A program made the translations under genes and the position numbers. From GCA-002790365 sp964486645 (GTDB taxonomy: Bacteria; Bacteroidota; Ignavibacteria; Ignavibacteriales; Ignavibacteriaceae), in NCBI GenBank assembly GCA_964486645.1, contig CAZAOG010000100.1, positions 1 through 10,821 on the forward strand: a stretch of 10,821 nucleotides of DNA, read 5' to 3'. The notes beneath the pieces are model-generated. The model was not told the origin of the DNA. It made no database searches and saw only the letters and a list, made by a program, of their open reading frames with translations. How positions within the stretch are numbered: position 1 is the stretch's first letter; each line of letters opens with the position of its first letter. Shown in pieces: positions 6,159-10,821 of the stretch.

Positions 6159-6199
6159 TAGTTTTGTTGTCACCGAATGTTCTGTGACAACAAAGAAAT
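6159..6199. repeat. 40-bp palindromic repeat, copy 2 (3' side of the barrel gene)
   Basis: TTGTTGTCACCGAA (6164-6177) and TTCTGTGACAACAA (6180-6193) pair with one mismatch around TG. Flanks TAGTTT and AGAAAT are the same as in the copy at 4702-4741. It lies 26 bases beyond the stop of the barrel gene, so both copies sit just after minus-strand genes. A short minus-strand frame across this spot has no protein features. Confidence 0.7.
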
Positions 6200-6225
6200 T
6201 TTATGTTACCAAAACCGGACAAGTA

Positions 6226-7371
6226 TTAAAACGATGTACCAAACTTAAATCTTAAATTTACAAATAAAGTGATCACACCTACTTTGCCTTTTTTGTCCTT
6301 TGCAAAAGTTATCGAAGGACCGATTGCAAAAGAACTGCTGCCCCAACTCTCGGCAACTTTTTGTACCATAATTTCCAATAAAAACTGAGGTTGTCTAACG
6401 TCGCTTGACGACATGTAATCCATCCTTAAATCGAAAGTGCTTCCGGCAAGTGAAAGTTCTCTGCCCGTATATCCTAAATGTAATTCGCCTACATATTTTG
6501 CGATGTAGAATTTACCACGTGTGGAACCGAGTACGCTTAGGGGATATCTCAGCTCCCAGTTGTTGTAATCGTTCTGTAATATTTTTGCTTTGTAACCGAG
6601 CGAGTCGATATTGTACTTGTTGAATTGATTAAGCTTTGATTGCGAAGGTTTGGTTGTAATTTTCATATAACTAATTTCAAAAAAGTTACCGAAAGGAATT
6701 ACGTAACCGAATTGATATCCGTTGGTTACATATAAATTATTATGATTATTGCTCGTTTTTATCTGTGTGAATTCTTCAATCGGTCCGAATGCACCGGCGT
6801 AAAAACCAAGAATATGAAAATTGCCCTGGACAAAATTTGTCTCAAGCGGACCTGAATATGGTGTGCCTAATCCGAATGATATGCCCAAATCTTTTTTGAA
6901 AGGAATGCCCATTTCCTCTCCGCCGAACAACTGAAAAAAAGGATTGATATAATAAAGCGTTGAAGATATTTGTGTTTTTGTAGGGGGTTCAAACATCTTT
7001 TTAAATTTCATTTTCTTTACTACGCTTGTAAAAACACTTCCGAAGTTCACCGTTTCTTCCAAGTTAATTTTGAAAGGGTAAGTTATTATCTTTGCTCTGA
7101 TATCGGGAGAGAAAGCCAGAAACGGATATAGAGCACCTTTAATTGAAACCGTTTGATTGTTGGCATCCCTTAGGTCTACTATTATTTCCGCCTTCGGATC
7201 GGGGGGATCGATGTACACTTCCAATTGAATTTTAATAAACAGACTGTCGTCCAAAGTTTCCATCTGAAAATATTTTATGGGTTCTTCGTTGTTTATTTGC
7301 GCCTTGCTTACATTTGAGATCAACGTAATAAGCATAAAAGCGGCAATTATTGTATAAGAGAATTTTTTCAT
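6226..7371 (-). CDS. Outer-membrane beta-barrel protein, last gene of the GldL/GldM-like operon
   Basis: I recognise no named family, but the architecture is clear. A signal peptide runs over residues 1-24 (MKKFSYTIIAAFMLITLI..., cleavage after SKA). A beta-rich soluble domain of about 100 residues follows. From about residue 135 to the end come alternating aromatic/glycine strands, ending in LFVNLRFKFGTSF with a C-terminal Phe, typical of outer-membrane barrels. The start chosen is the ATG at 7371: AAAGGA (minus strand, 7380-7385) lies 8 bases before it but only 2 bases before the ATG at 7377, which would add Met-Leu. It begins 21 bases after the stop of the GldM-like gene, so it is very probably co-transcribed. 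By context it is the outer-membrane partner of a trans-envelope complex. It shows no obvious PorP/SprF or GldN likeness. Length from the alternative start is 383 residues. Confidence 0.75.
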   Translation of the reverse strand: MKKFSYTIIAAFMLITLISNVSKAQINNEEPIKYFQMETLDDSLFIKIQLEVYIDPPDPKAEIIVDLRDANNQTVSIKGALYPFLAFSPDIRAKIITYPFKINLEETVNFGSVFTSVVKKMKFKKMFEPPTKTQISSTLYYINPFFQLFGGEEMGIPFKKDLGISFGLGTPYSGPLETNFVQGNFHILGFYAGAFGPIEEFTQIKTSNNHNNLYVTNGYQFGYVIPFGNFFEISYMKITTKPSQSKLNQFNKYNIDSLGYKAKILQNDYNNWELRYPLSVLGSTRGKFYIAKYVGELHLGYTGRELSLAGSTFDLRMDYMSSSDVRQPQFLLEIMVQKVAESWGSSSFAIGPSITFAKDKKGKVGVITLFVNLRFKFGTSF

Positions 7372-7392
7372 CAACATTATCCTTTGCTGTTT

Positions 7393-8334
7393 TTATTTTG
7401 AAAAATCTGTGAAATAAAACGAATCGCCGACCTGTACGCGGTCTTTTGAAATTTTATCCGTTACGGTGAAAAAGAAGTTTACTTTGTATCTGCCGTCGGC
7501 TTCCTGCAGATTTCCGTATCTGTCTATCCAATCCTCGTAGCGCGATTCGGTGGAGGCGATATTTAGCGAGACGTTGTAAACCAAATCACCGTCTTTTGTC
7601 TTTTTCGGTTTGGAAACTAAAATTGGACCCGAGTGCGTAACCTTTAATTGATCCGGTCTCTCGTCCTTTATTGTTACGGTAAAACCGGTTATTCTCTGCA
7701 AATCTTTTACGTAAATATCCGAAGCATTCATTTTATTAGTAACCCTTTTTATCAGCACCTTGGGAGGCCGGTTTTTAACAACTCTGATTTTTGTGGTTTG
7801 CGAACCGAATTTGAGCAGCACTTCTTTTTGATCGGTTAAATTGAATTTCTTTTGTTTGCCGGCAGGGATTGTTACTATCGGTCTGTCCGGATTTTTGGGG
7901 TCGTAAATAGAAGCCGGAATACTTCCCGTATTTTTTGCGATGTTCCATGTGTATTGTATAAATGTTTGTGTTACCGCTATGGGTGACTGAGCAATTGTTT
8001 GCTCCTTCTTTTCAGGCTTTTTTACCTCTACTTTTTTTACAACTCTTTTGCTTAAACTTTTAATTCTTGTTGTAAGCGAAGCAAGCTGCGCTTTTAATAC
8101 TTTATTTTCTTTTTTTACATTCGGAGTAATCTGAATTTTGAAATCTTGGTTCTGCGCATAAAGAGAATCGAGCAGCACTACAAGAGAATCACGAACGCTT
8201 TTGTCAACGGTAGTATCTTTTCTTACTACTTCCTTTAAGTTCAAATCGGCACCTTTTAGAGCCAATATTGTAAGTACAAAGATGTACAGCACTTGATAGA
8301 TAATAAATTTTACGTCTCTGTTTTTGTTTCTCAT
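7393..8334 (-). CDS. GldM-like single-pass periplasmic protein
   Basis: This 313-residue protein has a short basic cytoplasmic start, one membrane helix (about 10-28) and a long periplasmic part. The N-terminal pattern R6..K9, then YQVLYIFVLTILAL, then KGADLNLKEVV resembles the GldM/PorM start (R..K, MYLVL-A-LALN, then an acidic residue and EV). After the helix come a coiled-coil-like segment (about 43-100) and a Lys/Glu/Pro linker (about 101-115). Beta-rich stretches follow at about 150-310, including RITGFTVTIKDE, comparable to the Ig-like repeats of GldM. It is much shorter than classical GldM (about 510 residues), so some periplasmic domains must be missing. It lies 9 bases after the upstream membrane gene, and its Shine-Dalgarno (AAAGAG) is weak, suggesting coupled translation. 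An alternative is an unrelated TolR/ExbD-like or generic coiled-coil anchor. Confidence 0.6.
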   Translation of the reverse strand: MRNKNRDVKFIIYQVLYIFVLTILALKGADLNLKEVVRKDTTVDKSVRDSLVVLLDSLYAQNQDFKIQITPNVKKENKVLKAQLASLTTRIKSLSKRVVKKVEVKKPEKKEQTIAQSPIAVTQTFIQYTWNIAKNTGSIPASIYDPKNPDRPIVTIPAGKQKKFNLTDQKEVLLKFGSQTTKIRVVKNRPPKVLIKRVTNKMNASDIYVKDLQRITGFTVTIKDERPDQLKVTHSGPILVSKPKKTKDGDLVYNVSLNIASTESRYEDWIDRYGNLQEADGRYKVNFFFTVTDKISKDRVQVGDSFYFTDFSK

Positions 8335-8343
8335 AACGGCTCT

Positions 8344-9339
8344 TTATTTTTTTGTTACCATTGATTCTAAATACTTCAGTCCCGTTACGGTTCTTTCGTC
8401 ATTTAACGAAGAAGTGGCAACGGCAATAGATTCGGCTAAATTTTGTAAGCGAAGGACGGCATCTGAGTCAATTACTTTTGTATTGCTGATTTTTTCAACG
8501 AGCAGGTCTACAGCGTTAAAATTTTCCAACATCTTCTGACTCATCGTTGCGGTATCGGTCATCAGTTCTTTGAATTTTTGAAGGTTTGAAAGCACAACTT
8601 CCTGAGCTTTTGAAACGGACTCCAATTCTTCGGTCGATTGCGGTGTGGAAAGCGAATCATTGGAATTTCCAAGTCTCTGGCGGCTGAAATATTTTTCTTT
8701 TATATCGTGTATGTGCGTTACAACATTCTGAAATTCAACACTCATTTGATCTAAAACGGGTTCAAACAATTTGCCAATGGCTAAAATTATAAGCGCTTTA
8801 ATTTCAAACGGCACGGAAAGTCCGAGGAAAACATCTTCGCCCAATTTTATGCTTATCAATAAAATTGCAGCGCCTATTAATGGCAGAGCGGTTGAAATGC
8901 TGTCGATAATGCTTAAATAAGAAGTTATAATTCTGTCGATGGTTTCTGTCGCCGGTGTGCGTGCTACTTCCGTATGAAGCTTTTTAAAACTTAAATAAGC
9001 CAGTAGAACGTAAAATCCGTAAACAATTAAAGGAAGCCACCAAAACTGATAAGGCTCAACTGCAAATTCCGCAGGCTGCCAGGTGGGAAACAAATATTTT
9101 GCTATATCAATAGAAATATTTCCCAGTATCGGAACTCGTGATATATCGAGGAAAAGGGATAAAATTACCGCAAATGCAGAAAAGATAGCGGGCTTTAGCA
9201 TCAACGAAAATTTTATCTTCTTTAAAGATTGTTCGGCATAGTAATCAACCTGAGTTTCCAATCCGTTCCTTTTTAATAAATCCGGAAACTTTTGTTTGTC
9301 AAGTTCCATTACCGCCTTATCACTTTTTAAGTTAAACAT
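8344..9339 (-). CDS. Polytopic inner-membrane protein with GldL-like C-terminal half (possible ion-driven motor subunit)
   Basis: This 331-residue protein has hydrophobic helices at about 44-65, 100-118, 148-165 and 178-195. A charged, coiled-coil-like cytoplasmic tail runs from about 236 to 331. The last two helices read STALPLIGAAILLISIKLG, a short loop, then IKALIILAIGKLFEPVLDQM. Two close helices ending in FEPV-D, followed by a Ser/Asn/Glu-rich coil tail, match the layout of GldL/PorL, whose second helix also ends in FEPV. The helix STALPLIG also recalls MotA/TolQ/ExbB. Polar residues within or beside the helices (Asp146, Lys190, Glu193) could matter for ion coupling. It has two more helices than GldL. 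A clear GAGAGG (minus strand, 9345-9350) lies 5 bases before the ATG. It is first of three tightly spaced genes. The homology is by eye and unconfirmed. Confidence 0.6.
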   Translation of the reverse strand: MFNLKSDKAVMELDKQKFPDLLKRNGLETQVDYYAEQSLKKIKFSLMLKPAIFSAFAVILSLFLDISRVPILGNISIDIAKYLFPTWQPAEFAVEPYQFWWLPLIVYGFYVLLAYLSFKKLHTEVARTPATETIDRIITSYLSIIDSISTALPLIGAAILLISIKLGEDVFLGLSVPFEIKALIILAIGKLFEPVLDQMSVEFQNVVTHIHDIKEKYFSRQRLGNSNDSLSTPQSTEELESVSKAQEVVLSNLQKFKELMTDTATMSQKMLENFNAVDLLVEKISNTKVIDSDAVLRLQNLAESIAVATSSLNDERTVTGLKYLESMVTKK

Positions 9340-9451
9340 TACGACCTCTCATTCAAAAAAATATTATTATCCTAATTATTATTTGTTTAGTATCAATTAT
9401 TATAAAAAGGGGACATGCCCTTATTAATAAAAGCTTGAAGTAGATTTTATG

Positions 9452-9479
9452 TATGTATTTAAATATTATTGTGAGTCAA
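9452..9479 (-). promoter_or_regulatory. Possible sigma70-type promoter for the three-gene operon
   Basis: On the minus strand, TTGACT (9474-9479) is followed after 16 bases by TACATA (9452-9457), in an AT-rich stretch ending about 105 bases before the operon start. The -35 is close to consensus but the -10 is weak. Bacteroidota-type promoters use other motifs, so this is a candidate only. Confidence 0.25.
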
Positions 9480-9555
9480 CGGCTAATCAAGGGCAAGAAA
9501 AATGCCAATTTAAAAACTTTGAAATTTCGCAAAAATAAAAGGAAGGTAAATTCAA

Positions 9556-9574
9556 ACAGGTAAAAATTACCTGT
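9556..9574. promoter_or_regulatory. Operator-like palindrome ACAGGTAA-AAA-TTACCTGT
   Basis: A perfect 8-bp dyad with a 3-base centre (9 bp if the outer A/T pair is counted), and an extra direct half-site AGGTAA at 9544-9549. It lies about 215 bases upstream of the three-gene operon and about 90 bases past the YIP1-family gene. There is no T-run beside it, so a protein-binding site is more likely than a terminator. The rest of 9340-9660 is AT-rich and without a credible gene. Confidence 0.35.
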
Positions 9575-9604
9575 TAAATATGGAAAGGTGTAAAAATTTC
9601 TTTT

Positions 9605-9637
9605 AAAAAAACAAACCACGATCCGGGGACCGTGGTT
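9605..9637 (-). terminator. Intrinsic terminator of the YIP1-family gene
   Basis: Arms AACCACG (9614-9620) and CGTGGTT (9631-9637) form a 7-bp stem that can extend inward at TCC/GGA. On the minus strand it is followed by TGTTTTTTT (9605-9613). It sits 23 bases beyond the stop at 9661, the expected place for a rho-independent terminator. Confidence 0.8.
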
Positions 9638-9660
9638 AAAAAGTACAGTCTAAAAAAGTA

Positions 9661-10482
9661 TTATCCGAAATTTAAGAACGGGAATGTCTTGCTTAATAAG
9701 AATATAATGAAAGTTCCGATAATCCAAACACCGAATACCAATCCGTAGTATTTTCCTGTTGTAGCCGATTTAAACATTTTTGCCAAACCGATACTAAAAA
9801 CAATATAAGCCCAAATTGTAATAACATCAATTTTGGCTAAAACAAATCCCATAAATGTTGTTTTGTCTGCATTCATAAAAGAAGCAAGACTTACATCATT
9901 AAACATTCTGCTGAAGACTAAGGATAAAATGGCGGCTAATATTACGGTAATGATACCAATGTATGCCGAAAGTCCGTTTGCAACTAACGCACTTGTAAAA
10001 GTGCCGTCTCCCTTTAACATAAATCTTGCAAATAGGTAGAATATTCCTGTTGTTATAAAAAAGATAATAAAACCGACAATAAAAATTGAAACGGTCTGAA
10101 TAATTATGCCGATACTGCCGCTTCCGAATTTATCCATTTGCTCTTGAATTTTATCAAGCTGTTGGTCTGCCTTCTCTTGTGTCATTTTGCCTTCTTTAAC
10201 GGCTTTCTGAAACTTCTCTTCAATACTCGCAATTTGTTTTTGCTTTAATTCATATCTTATTTCATCGTTATTTAATACGATAATTCTTGATACCGTAACA
10301 AATAAAAGCAGAAGAAAAATCGGTAGGAGCCAATCAATAGTTCTCGGAGGAAATTTGGAAATACTCTCGAAGGTTTTGGTAGGTTCGCTTAATATGCCGA
10401 TCATTTTATCGGAATGACTAAGTTCCGTTTCTTCGGAGGCGGAAGTTGGTTCAACAACTTCATTAGTATCATTGTTGTTCAT
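9661..10482 (-). CDS. YIP1-family multi-pass membrane protein
   Basis: This 273-residue protein begins with an acidic, Asn/Glu/Ser-rich cytoplasmic tail (1-25). The family-type entry MIGILSEPTKTFESISKFPP (27-46) leads into a first helix (about 51-70). A charged coiled-coil-like segment follows (about 73-118), then helices at about 125-153, 163-190, 217-236 and 246-264. The 'P...F..I...P......LLP' entry and five helices fit the bacterial YIP1 (PF04893) type of inner-membrane protein, whose function is not well known. AAAGGAGAG (minus strand, 10487-10495) lies four bases before the ATG. It ends with its own terminator, so it is separate from the GldL/GldM-like operon. The upstream gap shows no clear promoter. 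It holds a small hairpin at 10504-10525 (ATTTGGAT/ATCCAAAT) that could lie in the leader RNA. Confidence 0.75.
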   Translation of the reverse strand: MNNNDTNEVVEPTSASEETELSHSDKMIGILSEPTKTFESISKFPPRTIDWLLPIFLLLLFVTVSRIIVLNNDEIRYELKQKQIASIEEKFQKAVKEGKMTQEKADQQLDKIQEQMDKFGSGSIGIIIQTVSIFIVGFIIFFITTGIFYLFARFMLKGDGTFTSALVANGLSAYIGIITVILAAILSLVFSRMFNDVSLASFMNADKTTFMGFVLAKIDVITIWAYIVFSIGLAKMFKSATTGKYYGLVFGVWIIGTFIIFLLSKTFPFLNFG

Positions 10483-10649
10483 TTTACTCTCCTTTAATGA
10501 TTTATTTGGATTGATAAATCCAAATTAGAAATAGAAAATTGAAAAGGCAATAAAAAAATTATAAAAGCACATCTGTGAAAGCGCTTTAAAATAAAACGGT
10601 TCAGAGGAGTAATAGGCGGCAGAAAATAAGATTTGGTTAGTTTAGAGAA

Positions 10650-10680
10650 CAAAAAAAGAAATGTAAAATACTTTTACATT
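10650..10680 (-). terminator. Possible weak terminator for a minus-strand gene beyond the right edge
   Basis: AATGTAAAA (10660-10668) and TTTTACATT (10672-10680) form a 9-bp but AT-rich stem with loop TAC. On the minus strand it is followed by TCTTTTTTT (10651-10659). The low GC of the stem makes efficient termination doubtful. Confidence 0.3.
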
Positions 10681-10693
10681 AAATAAAGATTAA

Positions 10694-10787
10694 TTAACCG
10701 CAGAGGGCACGGAGAAAACACAGAGAGCTCGAAGTGAGAATATCTCCTCTGTTTACTCTGCGAATCCTCCGAGTTCTCTGCGGTTAA
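10694..10787. repeat. GCAGAG-rich intergenic inverted repeat
   Basis: TTAACCGCAGAG (10694-10705) and CTCTGCGGTTAA (10776-10787) are perfect 12-bp inverted repeats. Both arms continue with short degenerate repeats of the type (A)CxCAGAG/CGGAG. The whole ~94-bp unit could fold as one long imperfect hairpin. This pattern (TTAACCGCAGAG...CTCTGCGGTTAA) is familiar as a dispersed intergenic repeat of unknown function in several environmental bacteria. No gene overlaps it. Confidence 0.6.
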
Positions 10788-10821
10788 CCTTCCGTTAAAT
10801 CGTATTGTCTTTAAGAATAAA

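Noticed and set aside
6028..6222. Minus-strand open frame of 64 codons between the barrel gene and the ATPase gene
   Set aside because: It overlaps the ~40-bp palindrome repeat, has no Shine-Dalgarno sequence and resembles no protein; low-complexity AT-rich sequence gives such frames by chance.
8344..9339. Methyl-accepting chemotaxis receptor (from the Ser/Glu-rich coil tail)
   Set aside because: There is no recognisable MCP hairpin signature, and four helices precede a short tail; the GldL-like layout fits better.
9405..9423. AAGGG...CCCTT hairpin as a terminator
   Set aside because: The stem is only 5 bp; the YIP1-family gene already has a stronger terminator at 9605-9637, and a terminator here would sit between the promoter candidate and the operon.

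Overview
The window is AT-rich bacterial chromosome. It probably comes from the Bacteroidota/Chlorobiota/Ignavibacteriota group. This placement is an inference from gene content: a GldL/GldM-like envelope pair with an outer-membrane barrel partner, a YIP1-family membrane protein, and an AMP-forming acetyl-CoA synthetase. Intergenic regions are long, AT-rich and full of short palindromes. No rRNA, tRNA or CRISPR array was seen.

Bases 1-1376 are a mobile and repeat-rich block on the + strand. The first 82 bases are the 3' end of a small membrane (holin-like) gene. Next comes one intact Y1/HUH single-strand transposase of the IS200/REP-associated type (456-890). It sits inside a dense cluster of short palindromes (CACGAC...GTCGTG, GGCT-AA-AGCC, and a larger hairpin around TCACTTTGTGA) and a 162-bp MITE-like element. 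A ~118-bp composite palindromic repeat occurs on both sides of the transposase in direct orientation. The downstream copy carries a clean 19-base hairpin insertion inside its palindrome.

Bases 1377-4183 (- strand) hold acetyl-CoA synthetase and, 17 bases downstream, an unrecognised membrane protein with a soluble beta-rich domain. Bases 4184-4759 have no gene but contain an orphan terminator-like hairpin and several palindromes. Bases 4760-5923 (- strand) encode an AAA_14/DUF4143 ATPase, bracketed by two direct copies of a ~40-bp palindromic repeat and preceded by an operator-like palindrome.

Bases 6226-9339 (- strand) are a tight three-gene operon. In transcription order it encodes a polytopic inner-membrane protein with a GldL-like C-terminal half, a single-pass GldM-like periplasmic protein, and an outer-membrane beta-barrel protein. 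I read this as a trans-envelope, possibly proton-motive-force-driven module related to the type IX secretion/gliding motor core. It is the most interesting system in the window.

Bases 9661-10482 (- strand) encode a YIP1-family membrane protein followed by a good intrinsic terminator. The right edge (10694-10787) is a GCAGAG-rich intergenic inverted repeat.
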